Origin: Mesodorylaimus sp. YZB2_4 | Lineage: Eukaryota; Nematoda; Enoplea; Dorylaimida; Dorylaimidae | Reading direction: 5' to 3' | DNA: 64,000 nucleotides | Assembly (NCBI GenBank): GCA_030248295.1 | Contig: JASANH010001399.1 | Span: 1-64,000, forward strand | In this document: positions 44,805 to 56,422 of the stretch, in pieces | Layout: every line of letters begins with the position of its first letter | Position numbering within the stretch: the first letter of the stretch is position 1 | Program-made: the position numbers and the translations under genes | The notes under the pieces: generated by a model | The model's input: only the letters and a program-made list of their open reading frames with translations | What the model was told of the DNA's origin: nothing | Databases searched by the model: none

Positions 44805-47572
44805 TTGCAATACTGTGGGCCTCGTCGAAATAATAAGGATACAGGACTAAATCAAATTCTTGATTACTTTTCAATCGCAAAATTTTCCAGACATTCGAAA
44901 TTGCGCAAAGTTTATCGAGACACAACACCACCCATACTGAACAATGCAATGCAACAAGGCGAACCAGATATGCCTTCTTGCTCCTTTGTTTATTTATTTA
45001 TTACAGTACTTGGTCCACTTGGTCTCGCGCACAATAGAAAAAGCTTAGCGCAAACTGATGCTCATTCTGATCTTGTATGGAAAGTTATCAGACTTGAAGA
45101 TCACGCGCGAAATTTAAATGTGGCATATCCCACACAGACACCACATATAAAAATGATTCTTCTTATTGTTATATTGCAGATGTGACAGCAGACTTTTGTT
45201 CCTTTCCGAAAATCTATATAATTTTTCCGATTTATGCGCGCTCAAAAATTGCGGTGTTGGATTCCAAAACATTCTGCCCGACCATATTTTGCACTGACAG
45301 CCTTGGCAGATTTCTTGTTCCTGTGGGCAGAGAATGTTTGAGCCTGCTTCGTTTTTTACTCTTGCTCATTAAAAATTCTTCTTCATATTCTGGAGTTTTC
45401 TTACACAAAATCAACCATGAATGTACTGCACATGTGCACAGCTAATCCCCATATATATATCCCCCCTGGGGCCTATGTTGAACCTTGAGGCTAACGTCAA
45501 TCAGTCAGGTCTGGTAGCAGCATGAGAGTAACAACGTGGCAATATAGATTACAGCACCTGCTGCGCGTACTCTATGCTAATCTATTCGCTGCATGTCGCA
45601 ATATCAGTCGGGCCATCTAATTATTCCTTATCTCTCAATCACGATATTGGGACAATTAATCTTAGCCTCAGATGAAAATTTCGTGCCTATTGTCCTTGAA
45701 CTCGGACTATTCAAGGAAAGCTGTAACCGACACTCTACCCTGATCGATTGTGAACTACTGTAGTAGGCAAGAGTATGTTAGGCGACAATTTTTGTTCGAT
45801 ATGTCCTCAAACGGCTAAAATTTCGAGCATCAAGCACCAGCACTAGCAGCACCAGTGGCGGCTACGTTTTCCACATGCGGCTCCAGGCGAGAATAGCTCT
45901 ATTCAAGCACTTCGAGTCTCGGCACACTTCTTGGGCTCGAGCCATCGTATCAGTCACCACCAGGCACCGGTCAGGCAAAGGAGAGACCTGTACCTTTTAG
46001 TCTACGAGCCAAACCAAAACTCTGATCAAAAGTCGCTAAAGAACAACACGAAAGGATGGGTTCACAGAATCAACCTGAGCCTTGGTTTGCTTCTCAATTG
46101 AGGATTTCAAATCATCATGCACAACACGAAGTTATTCCCAGATTCTTGGGTGAGAGCCTTGGTGCGTATATTTTTGGCCAATGTTTCCATCTGCTGCAGC
46201 TGCTGTGCATGACCAATTCTCATTCTCATACACGGGACAACTCTCACGCAATCTCTGCCATTTCGTGACACGTGCGAGCTACTCTGTATATCTTGCGTGT
46301 CATGCTCGCAGATTACTTTTCATGTTTTCGACACATGCCACGTTCTTATTAGTTTCCTGTTTGAAATACAAGTGTCAAAGCGGAGGCTAGAGACTAAAGA
46401 TATCGAAGCAATGTAGATCGCAGTACGAGTCATTATGAGCAGGCAGGTAGATCTAGTGTGCTCATAAATAATTGTCTTCTCTATAGCAGCCATTCTACAG
46501 TACTCCTCAACAACAAGCATCACACTATGTGGGTCTTCCGTTTCAAATGACAACATTTCGCTTTTGGCACAGAAGTTAACGATGTTTTATGTTAGGGTTA
46601 GGCCCAGGATATTACGTCCTTTACATCGCGGCATAATTGGATAAGATGGTAATGTGATCATCCCGCTCACGGTCAAATCCATCCGCCCAAGGGCTCCTCT
46701 GTTTTGGCATCTCTTATTGTAAAGTATGCGAGTTTGCACATTCTGCGCTAGAATTCAGGCCATTCAGATCATTCACTCATTGCTCGTTCTCCTCCCGAAT
46801 GGGTGCAATCAAATAGTAAGCTGCACCTCCAATGCCTAAAAGCATCGTGACAAGTCGTCACTTTGAGCGGGCTCTGCAATTCCCGTAATCCCGATCGGCG
46901 CCTTTTTCATTCCGATTCAATCAGTGCCTGCTCACAACATTAGACAATCCTTTGCCTTCCTTACAATTAGAGACCACCTACTAGGCCCTAAGCTTCCCAA
47001 CCATCACTGCCGTTTCGAACACCTTCCTGCCCGCGCGTGCGCTTTGTCGATAAGCACGGCTCAAGCTAATAGTTCAAACACAGGCGAGACTTGAAAACTT
47101 ATCGAATTCGGAAACAAGCAAAAAGTGAAAGGGGCGCCAGAGACTATGTCCCAGAAAAGGTTAGCCTGTTCGGTCAATATGTGGCTCGGTGTTGAATAGA
47201 ATAAGGAATGAAGCATGCGAGGGCACTAGGTCATAATTACGGACCCGTGGGCATAGCTTTCCAAAGAGCCCATAAACGTTATATTACCATGGACGAGTCC
47301 GAATCGTCATTACGTCAAAGGCAGACCAAACGGCCAGCACGCACCTCATCGAGTCATTATGTCCGCTCATGTGCTTGCAACGGTTTCCTGGGCCCGTGCG
47401 TGCCTACTCAAAGACTTTTAAAAGCTGAAGGAACCGCCTAGATTAGATTAAACAAAGCGCACTCGAAGCTCATTCCTTCTGTCCCGCCCTTCCTTCTCAG
47501 AGTTTGAGCTTGTGCAAGCCTCGCGTTCGAGATCGGATTCTATTCCAGTCGGCACCTGCTGAGCACTCGATC
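44805..47572. other. Divergent intergenic region
   Basis: About 2.8 kb between the Tudor gene (minus) and the small peptide gene (plus). It is AT-rich in places (44900-45450). I see no exon with recognisable similarity or convincing codon use on either strand. Confidence 0.5.
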
Positions 47573-49183
47573 ATGAGCTATTCTGGTTTATTGCTGTTGG
47601 CGGCTATCTCCTGTCTCCTCGTCCTCTCTACTGCTAAACCAACTGGATACGGAGTCGAATATGCATTCGTATTGGCTGTAAGTTCGAGATTTCGGGTATC
47701 AGATCAGACCTGAACGAAGTAGAGGATGAGTAGCGATGTGTTGTATTGAGCAGCAAGCCATAACTTCTTAAAGCCTGTCTTCCCTAATCGTACAAGTTAG
47801 TCCTGAACTTTAACGGGTGTAGGCCAGTTGAGCCGTTCCTGATTGCGCCCTTTCTAGTAGCGCTGACCTATTTGCGCTGTTTTGGTTTGCGCCATGTCCT
47901 AATTTCGCCGACCCCGAATTGCGTTTCTTTCTGTTGCGCCGCTCTTTGATTGAGCCGGGTCATAGAGTGGTATAGCAGTTTGTGGTAGTCGCCTGTGTTT
48001 ACTCGCACATCATCTAACCTTGTAATAATCCTGATGAAAGTAAAGCTTTCGGCCGTTTATAATCAGGTCTCTACTATAGACGCGACGCTAAAAAAGCTGC
48101 GTTTCTGCAATGAAATTTTTGATAGGTTCTTGAGCAAGCCATCAAAATTTGAGCTCATCATTCGTGATCAGTGCTCATACAGTATGAGCACTGATCACGA
48201 ATCGTTGCGGCCCAGAGCCAGCATTGACCGATCCGAGGGGTTAATCGGTTCCCGATCCGATCCGACCGCTGGGTCGGCCGGATCGGCAACTGAAATTTTA
48301 CGCTCTGTATCTGCCGAAGAATGATAAGGTGTGGCATACTATAATGAGAAAATCCCGGTTTTTCTCTCAAAATAGCACTCAGTCCCACTTTAGGCTCTGC
48401 TGCTTTCTCCTCCCTGCGTCCTTTAGAGTGGACTGACAGAGTGACAGCGAAAAAACAGAGCAGGTTGGTGAGGACGCAGTGCCAAGTACTGTACGTCCTC
48501 CCCGTCAATCTAAATTCTTTTGGAGCGGATTGGCCGAATCGGATCGGCATATAGACCTAGGGTTGGATCGGTCGATGCCGGGCACAGAGAGGTTTCAATC
48601 CAACCTGAGAAATCAGCGCAATTAGTGACAAGCGCAACTCAAAGCGGTGCAATTATGTATTGGCGCAACACAAACCGGCGCAATCAGGAAACGGCGCAAG
48701 TGAAACGGCGCAATCCGAACGGCGCAACTCATAAGCGGCGCAACTGGGTATTTCTTACTTTAACGTTAGGTCTGCTTTGTTTATTGCATACTTTAGCTGC
48801 TGTGTCGATAGGAGACAGTCATGTGGAGAAATAATCTGTACTGTGCCGCAGTGAGCTACCCACCAGTTCGTGAGGCGCAATCCATGCTGGCCCAGTTCCC
48901 TCGCGAGACTGCCAATACTTGGTCTGAGCCGGTGACGGACACGAAACTGCCTCTGCTGGCTGTATTAGGACCCCGGTCTCCTGATCATGCATCACTTTAG
49001 TGCGAGCTATCTTTGATTCCTTTACAGGACGAACGCCCAATGAAGCCGAATTATCCATGGCAAGCAGTCGAAACGGATGAGTTTTCTGAGCTATCGCCTA
49101 ATGTGGCCAGTCCGGCTGACTTCCCCGATCAAGGTGGACTAGTGTTCATGAAACGCGCTTTGCCACCTTTTCGATTGGTCTGA
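47573..49183 (+). CDS. Small secreted peptide precursor, family unknown
   Basis: Two exons, 47573-47677 and 49028-49183, joined in phase 0, encode 86 residues. Residues 1-21 form a clear signal peptide (MSYSGLLLLAAISCLLVLSTA). The rest is an acidic spacer rich in Pro, Asp and Glu that ends in a dibasic site and a short tail (FMKRALPPFRLV) followed by TGA. Cleavage at KR would release ALPPFRLV as a non-amidated octapeptide, or the tail may be trimmed further. The layout (signal peptide, acidic spacer, KR, C-terminal peptide) matches a neuropeptide or peptide-hormone precursor, much like the allatotropin-like gene at 1279. I do not recognise the family. No cysteines remain after the signal peptide. 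The 1,350-nt intron holds the foldback element described separately. Confidence 0.6.
47833..48752. mobile_element. Foldback-type repeat element with long, tandem-repeat inverted ends
   Basis: The left end (about 47833-47962) has about nine degenerate 14-18-nt units built on TTGCGCC. The right end (about 48610-48752) has about nine units built on GGCGCAA, the reverse complement. The outermost units pair well: left GTTGAGCCGTTCCTGATTGCGCC against right GGCGCAATC/GGCGCAACT units. The interior holds a perfect palindrome at 48160-48202 and GATCCGATCCGACC / GGTCGGCCGGATCGG blocks. There is no transposase coding sequence, so it would be non-autonomous. It resides wholly inside the intron of the peptide gene at 47573. 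Exact ends and target-site duplication could not be fixed. Confidence 0.65.
48160..48202. repeat. Perfect 21-bp palindrome
   Basis: Left arm 48160-48180 and right arm 48182-48202 are exact reverse complements with a single A at the centre. It lies in the interior of the foldback-type element. Confidence 0.9.
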
Positions 49184-49794
49184 TTCCGGGATTTGTGTCT
49201 TGAGAGTGGAACTCAGCTATAAGCATCATCTTATATGGCTTATGCTTTCGATGTACCATCTTTGTTTGACAAGACAAGATAAAAAGACCCCAAGCTGAAA
49301 TGCTTTGAGCCTACAGTACACGTGTGGTATTTCTATGTGCGTGAAGGATACACTCATTGATCGTTAGGCACTTGCGTTGGCGTTCGATCATGTCACCTGG
49401 CTATGTGAGGTCCTCAACAATGGTTCCTTAATACCTCGAACGCCCACGTTGTCCTCCATTGTCTGTAACGTGCTTGTTCACGCCCACACCTCGAAACCAC
49501 GTCAGCTATTTCGCATACGTACTGTCATGTCGTCAACGAAACAAGACCTGTCGCATCGATTTGGGTGCAACGTTGTCCAAATGAAATGTTTTTATACAAA
49601 TGAGACAAAAACACGCGGGTTTTGTAGCCACGCAACAACGAACTCATTTAACAAAAAAGCAAGGACAAAGTCAAGATCAGCTAAAAAACAAGATTGCGTC
49701 AAAAATCGATATCTATAAGTTGTCTCTTCCGGCCCTCAGCAGGTATCCTGATCGCTTCGTATCATCGCCAGAGATAAGCTGCACCATCACAAGA
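49184..49794. other. Convergent intergenic spacer
   Basis: About 600 nt between the ends of the peptide gene (plus) and the vWA-domain gene (minus). Nothing recognisable; presumably both 3' UTRs. Confidence 0.5.
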
Positions 49795-52700
49795 CTAATC
49801 GGTCACCTGCTGGTCTCCTGCTGGCAGAGCAGAAGCTACTGCTTGCTGTTGCTGTTGCGCGATGAGCATGACTTTTCTCCTGTCTTCGATCCATTCACTA
49901 ACTTTTAGATGATCTTCCAATCGAAAGATGCTTTTTGGATCTCGGGTTACCAAGAGCAAGGCGTCTTGTTGATGCCCTTTCACTGAGACGGCAGCGAGTT
50001 GAACGCCGGAAGCACGAAGATTCTCAGAGGCTTCTTCCACGTGATCTTCACTAACACCATCCGACACAAAGATGATGACGTTAAGCCTATTTGGTTGGTC
50101 AACTTGGGACTTGGCCTGTTGTCGTGGTGATAATCTTAGCACACCCTGCGATAGGCCTTGTTGCGGCTGACGCGGAGAGATGCCACCAGCCATGGTGGAA
50201 GCAGGTGGAGGGCGAGATGGTTTCTTGGAAGGCGACAGAGTGGGTGTCTTGAAAATCTCTGCAGCAAAACGTAATGCGCGCCCAGAGTAGGTCCCACCGC
50301 CCATATAGGTCAGACGATCTAGAGCTCCTGAAGACAAGGAAGCCAATCGTACCAAAAATTTCGCTTGATTAGACAAGAGTGTGCTCACCTAGCACATAGG
50401 CAGTAGATAAGTACTTGTCAAAGCCGAACATAAGAAGCGGTTCTTGATTGAACATGACACAACTTATTCTCGATCCTTCGCCCATTACATCGATCCGTCC
50501 AGCTATGAATTTCAAGAATGTCTTGACACGATCGAAGTTGCCATTGCCGATGCTTCCACTGTTGTCGACCAGAAACAGAAGATCCACGAATGGCAAAGGA
50601 GGCAAAGCGGGTGGCATTTTTTTGACTGAAATAAGTACCTTTGTGCACTAGGTCAATGCAATTCAGGTCAGGTATGCCTACTCACCAGGTATCTGCGTCT
50701 TCTTGCGCCCAAACTGACCAGTGACTGCAATGGGGTCACTGAAAGCACGACTACCACGTTTTCCGCCGTCTTCTCCCGCTCCTTCTAGACTCTGGCTGGT
50801 CGCATTGCCATATTGCTTTCGTTTAAATGTTCCAGTCAGATTCGAATCGGACTTTCTTGAGGCGAGGTCAGATAAGGAGTTACGTCGATTTTGGGGTTCA
50901 ATCTCGTCGCTTCGCTTGCGTCTAAATTGGCCGTGAACACCACTCCGTTTCTGCTCTCCGTCTTGTCTCTCAGTCCCTTTTGCGGTTGCTGGGTCTACAA
51001 AGATTGTCCCTGCCGCTGTTGCATCAGCGCCATCCACCGCGGCGTTTTGATCAGATTCTTCCTTACCGCCTGCATTTTCACCCAATTTTTGCCCAGATTG
51101 ACCGACTTCGTTTAAATACACTCCTTCGCCACCCTGTTGTTGTCTAGGCTTTTCTATGTCTGATCCATCATTCCTTTCATAAGTGGCCGTGGCGCCTCTC
51201 AATTGATCACGTTGTAAGCTAGGACCCGCGACGGCGTTTCGACCCCGAGCATATAGGGCATTGCGAGGAGGCACCCAGTAGGTCCCGTTAGGGAGTCCGT
51301 TGTCAGGCCACTGTTCACCAGCAATGCCTATGGATGCTGAAAAGTCTAAAATTACTCCTCTGTCCCGACAGATTACTCGACAAGTCCACCTCTTACTCTG
51401 AGCCTGATCCGCTCCGGCGACGTAATTTGGGTCTTCACTCGGGGACCCTTTCCTCTGATCGCCTAATAACCGTTGCCGATCATTGTGCACTCGGTAGTAA
51501 TCCACGTTCTCCGCCCCGTTCCTGTGCGTGAGACGGACATTGCTAAGCGAGGTCGAGCCACCAGCCGTGTTGCCGCGTACGACTTGTACCCCTTTGGCCA
51601 TGGTCGGCAGCTTGTTGCTGGCTTGACCTTGTTCCACTTGAGTGCTCTTTGTTCTGAGTTCTTGGATTTTGATCAGTAGCTTTTTGTCTGGAACGGAAAA
51701 CAGTATAAAGTGGATCATGCATGCATAAGTTAAGTGAAACATACTTTCTTGCCGCTTTCGATACAGACAATAGGCCAGAATGAGAAAAGCGATCAAAGCA
51801 AGAATGATGAGCAATATCAATATGCCCAATGTGGTCCCCCCGCCAAAAGTGGCCGCAGCCACTGAGCTTTCGGTTGTAGAATTTCTGGAGTTGGAGTTGG
51901 CGTCATCATTCCCGCGAACGGCGCCACCATTATTCCCTCCACTGTTTCCGTTTCCGCCGTTGGTTCCACCTCCATTACCAGAATTGGAATTGCTGTTGCT
52001 GTTGCTGCCGCTGTTTCCATTGCCTCCATTGCCTCCATTGCCATTGCTGCCATTGCCGTTGGCTCCGTTGCCGCCAGTACCGCTACCGGTTCCACTGTTT
52101 CCGCCGGTACCACTGCTGGTCCCTGTTCCATTTGCTCCTCCACTATTGGTCCCACCTGAACCACTGCCACCATTGCCGTTACTTCCAGAATGGCTTCCAC
52201 CACTTGTACCAGACCCATTACCAGTTCCAGTCCCGCCATTGCTACCACTGTTGTTTCCACCGCCCGTGCTCCCGCTCCCATTGCCGCTCCCGCTATTTCC
52301 ATTGCCACCAGTGCCACTCCCACTATTGCCACCATTTCCGGTACCGCTTCCGCTATTGTTTCCTCCTTGGTCATTAGAACCGTTTCCGTTCGTGCCACCG
52401 TTACCACCAGACCCGGTCCCACTGCCATCCGCCACGCCAGTAACTAAAATGAGTAGAAGGTCATAAAAATGATATGTATATGCTACCAAGGGGTCTCTGT
52501 CGAGAACCCCGCTATAAATCCTTCTCTTCTGTCACCCGGCGTGACTAGCTCTCAGATAATGACCTTAGTAGCGGGAAGGCTCAATGCAAAAATATACAGA
52601 TTGTAAAGTTGTCATATTTCGCCCAATGTGGCCGTATTTCAAAAACTGTGTGAACATAGGACGAGAACACAGGTCTTTTAACAAAAGACTTAAACTTGTT

Positions 52701-54829
52701 TCCCAGCCGCTGGTGCGATGCGGCACCCTTGCATCAGGTCAAACAGGCGTTCCATAGTGAAATGCACATTCCAAATATTGTCATCCATATCAGTACTCAG
52801 CCTTTCAAAACACCGCCGCAAGTCTGTCAAGCCGATAGAGTTGGGAGCACATGTTTTGAATGCCATGAAAAAAACAGTGAGGCGTCCCTACTGATCTAGT
52901 CTATATTTCCATGAAAAACTCACCATCACTTTGTAGCTAGTGCGATCATATCTTGAGACAGGGCTAAACAAAAAACGTTTCCGTTTCTCATCAAGGCATT
53001 ATGTATGAAATGACTAAACAGGATCTCGTATCAACCGTGTCACACCGAACCACATCAACGCGCTGTTTCGCATTGGTGCAGCCTCTAATTTTTAGTGCAT
53101 ACAAAGACATGGTCGGTGTAATATTCCCTTTGAGGCAGGTAAGACAAGGCGAGTTATTGCTAACGGGAAATCAGATTACGGACGACGACAGAATTCGACT
53201 GGTTAGCGAGAAAAGCGTAGGATGCGCCTGAAATACACTTTATCCATTTTCGAACGTACGAAGGCCATTTGAACAAGGCAGTAAAACGGTGTGTGGCTGA
53301 GTGGCAGACTCGTGCTGGTGTACAAAAATTGTGGTTTAGTGAACAAACGAATTCGGCTGCCAGATTTCATTAAAAGAAAAAGACGACAATGCGTTGGCTC
53401 GTACTTGTAGCGAGTGCTGGCCTTTTCTCTATTCTTCATGGTTAGTCGGAGCTGATACAAGATGTGGGCATAACTGGTGGACATTTGTGTTTTAGGTACC
53501 CATGCTTCTATTCAAGGACAGGCCGAAGATGTTGATTTTGTGGACCTCGACTTGATGCTAGAACAAGATAATATTCGTCTAAACAGGATCGAACGTGCTC
53601 CTGACTATGGCGCTGGATTAGGTGGCCCATTAGCCGCGTCCTCGTGGACACCACCTGGAAAACCAGGACAAAAGCCTGCTCCGGCTCCAGCACCCAAACC
53701 TGCACCAGCACCAGCACCAGCACCAGCACCTAAACCTGCGCCTGCACCTGCTCCGAAACCAGCTCCAGCTCCAAAACCATCGCCAGCACCAACGAAGGGC
53801 ACTCCAGCGGCCCCAACGCCAACACCTGGAACGCCGGCGCAACCAACGGCGCCAACAAAGGCACCCCAAAAGTCACTGAAGTCAGGTTTGTGGTTTTTTG
53901 TTCGCGAGGAGAAAAGGGGATGATACGCCCCAGATCAGGTAGCCTGTTGTTAGGGGCACAAAAATCGAAGTCTTCTGAGTCAATAAGAACAAAGGAGGAA
54001 TAATGAAAGCCATTCAGAACATCCCTTGGTCGCTTGGTACAGTATTGAAATTAGTCATCCGTTTTCGAATGCCTGCACCGACGCCACAAGCTTGGTCTAG
54101 TTCTACCTTAGAGCATGTTGTACTCGGAAAATTAACTCAAGGTCGACAACGTAAGTAATAAAACTTACTCAATCCAGCCACGCCACCTCGAACCGAAATA
54201 CACAGGGCCTCTTCCGTTTCGCCGACATGATCGAAATCGACCACATGAAAGATCTGTATGACATCGGCTCCAGGAAGTCTTGTAAACTGGGGCACATCAC
54301 CCACTTCGATCACGTAGATTAGACGAGGCGAAAGAGGACGGATCACGTTCAAAACGGACGTGTTTGACTTGGTATTTTGGTGTCCAGTAGTGACCACAAT
54401 TACCACATCGGGGAGGTCAGGTCGGTTGCCTGCTCCTTCAGTCAAAGCCAGTTCAGCCGCGTAAGGCAGCGATGTGTTCAGATCGTCACTACCGTAACAG
54501 TTGACCCAACTCTGACACGGGTCGTAGGACATGTTGGCGACGGCGAAGTCGATTCGCCCTGGGTCCGAAAAATGCTTAAAATAAAATTCGGGTCTGGCCA
54601 TCGGCGTGAATTGGACCAGACTCACGTGTGTGGCAGCCAGAGAGATTGTGAATCTTTTCAAAACTGATCGTATGAAATCTTTAGTCTTCTGAAAGTTCGC
54701 ATAGCCAACTGCCGAGGTTCCATCGACGAGAAATACGACGTCGCACGTTGGCACTTTGCATGTTGGCAATTGAGCCTGAGTCATTGCGAGCAGAGATAGT
54801 GAAAAAAGGAATTGAAAAATCAAGTGCAT
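49795..54829 (-). CDS. Single-pass membrane protein with two von Willebrand A domains
   Basis: Six exons in transcript order: 54829-54169, 52443-51745, 51687-51397, 51336-50686, 50625-50389 and 50327-49795; phases match throughout, about 1,023 residues. A signal peptide (MHLIFQFLFSLSLLAMTQAQ) starts at 54829. vWA domain 1 spans about 28-205; its MIDAS-like start is LVDGTSAVG, so DxSxS is degraded. A Gly/Ser/Asn-rich linker of about 200 residues follows, then one transmembrane helix (about 428-448, LGILILLIILALIAFLILAY) with an RKRQ stop-transfer. A long charged, Ser/Arg/Gln-rich region comes next. vWA domain 2 (about 775-990) has an intact DNSGS MIDAS and ends with a Gln-rich tail. vWA domains bind protein ligands through a metal ion. 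With this topology domain 2 would be cytosolic, which is odd. The function is unknown. Confidence 0.82.
51810..52443 (-). repeat. Gly/Ser/Asn-coding simple repeat
   Basis: The 5' three quarters of the second vWA-gene exon is an imperfect tandem array of GGN/AGN/AAN-type codons encoding runs of G, S, N and T. It probably acts as a flexible, possibly glycosylated stalk between vWA 1 and the membrane, and is likely to vary in length between individuals. Confidence 0.8.
53389..53923 (+). CDS. Secreted Pro-Ala-rich repeat protein, nested antisense in the vWA gene
   Basis: Two exons, 53389-53440 and 53496-53923, joined in phase 1, encode about 159 residues. The signal peptide is MRWLVLVASAGLFSILHG. 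It is followed by an acidic segment (EDVDFVDLDLMLEQD) and a repetitive region of PAPAPKPAP units grading into Pro/Thr/Ala. The last codons could differ, because a possible donor (TCAG|GTTTGT) lies at 53886 before the stop. The whole gene lies in intron 1 (52444-54168) of the vWA membrane protein on the opposite strand. Repeats of this type occur in extracellular matrix, cuticle and mucin-like proteins; no enzymatic domain is present. I cannot assign a family. Confidence 0.68.
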
Positions 54830-54964
54830 TTTACGACACGTAATGGTGCCTGCAAGTGTCCTCGACCGCACCAGACCAGCATGCATCGAATCGAATGCAA
54901 CGCGCGTTCTTGGGCGACGAGTCATTACCGAAGAGAGTGACACGCGTTTCGGGCCAGTCTATTA

Positions 54965-54974
54965 CTTATATAAG
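54965..54974 (-). promoter_or_regulatory. Candidate TATA box of the vWA gene
   Basis: The self-complementary CTTATATAAG lies about 135 nt upstream of the vWA start codon. Transcription would start near 54935-54940, leaving a 5' UTR of about 105-110 nt. This is a motif match only. Confidence 0.4.
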
Positions 54975-56422
54975 CTCTCCAAAAAAGCATAGCAACTCTC
55001 TTAGGCAACAAAGTAATAGTCGATGGCGTTGCCAAAAGAGAACGCTCATACCTTAATCCATAGTTTCAAGGCTATTACGACAAGGAAAGAAGAGCAAGAC
55101 AAAATAGGGCATCCCTCTTCTCGATGATTTATGCTTTTCCACGGAAACGGTCGCTGAGCATGGACCCACCTCACCTGAGTTTCGATGCGGTATTCGGTCT
55201 ATTTTTGTACAGGGACCACTGTCCTGGCGAAAGCGGTTTTTTGATTGCATTTTTCCTATAATGCATGGCTTGATCAGAAAATGATGATGTGTTTTGACTA
55301 GTTTTCCTTCTTCCCTCGTCGATGCGAGTGAAGGCACCGCACAAATTTATGTGCTGTTTTTAGTCCTTGAAGTTTTATTTTAAACGCTGTTGGCCAGGTG
55401 ACGGACCCTGTTTGGACCAAGTCTACTGAACCGGACAAATTGACCATGTCCATAACAGAACTCTCTTGGTCCTTGACCGGAGTGACGAAAAATGCATAGC
55501 AGGCTGCCTCGACAAGCCATTCTGATTCATTGAACCTAAGACACACGTGTTAAATAATTTGTTTGCTTTGACCAAAAACCCTTTTGTTTCAAATGCGGCT
55601 TCGATTCCACCCAGAGTAGAATTAAATCACCCCTTGCGCTACGGCCCCCTTATCTTCTCCACTTTACTTTTTATGTCTCCATAAAATACCATCTTCATTT
55701 CAAATTCTCCGTGCCGTATCATTTCCTCCTGCCCCACTCGGAATTCTTATCAAGTGCTCTTGAGAGACATAGATTAACTCAAAATCTAACAAGCCTACGT
55801 AATAAGGATGCTCCGAGAGGGGAAAAAATTAAATTTACGTCTTCGCCGTAGGAGGAAGTCTGGATTTTGTGAAGAACGTAAAGTTCTGTTTGTTTGATTA
55901 CATCATTTCGACCGAGGGGAGTGGCGTTGCTCGCGGCTTGCTGTGATCGGAGCGCCATATGAGGCTCTTTCTACCAAGAGCGATAAAATGATTAGACGCC
56001 TCCTCCTATTCTGCCTCTCCCCCGCAGCCAATAAAATTTGGAACTGCACCAGCACTTCTCATACCGCTCAGCTTCTTTCAGTCTTTCCAAGCTTTAATCG
56101 TTAGTCCGCAAGGCTAGAGCTCGGTGTGAATGGCAAAGCAGATAACGAACCTTATTTCTCAAGCAGTCTCAAAAAGAGGATTCTTTAACAAAGCTTGCAG
56201 CTCGATTGAGCCTGATGTTTGGATAAACTCGGGGCACAAATCTGTGACGCCATTCTTTTACAGGATAGTGCGAGGAGGCATGTGTATGTAGTCACTTTTT
56301 CAGCCCTGCGAACATTATGAACATAGAATATACGCCTTCAATCTTGAGCTCTCACTCAAATGGCATCACACAAGCACACATAGGGTCGACCCGTTCATTG
56401 TGACTGTTATCCCAGTAAGGAG
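54975..56422. other. Intergenic region between the vWA and GPCR genes
   Basis: About 1.45 kb. A minus-strand open stretch at 55298-55546 has an acceptor-like start but no recognisable domain or partner exon, so I do not call it. Nothing else is supported. Confidence 0.45.

Noticed and set aside
47208-47441. Plus-strand open frame of 77 codons upstream of the peptide gene
   Set aside because: No similarity, no signal peptide and no splice continuity to the peptide exons.
51780-52466. Long plus-strand open frame rich in Pro and Leu
   Set aside because: It is the antisense shadow of the Gly/Ser/Asn repeat of the vWA gene on the minus strand.
55298-55546. Minus-strand open stretch of 82 codons with an acceptor-like start
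   Set aside because: No recognisable domain, no partner exon and no signal peptide; could be chance.
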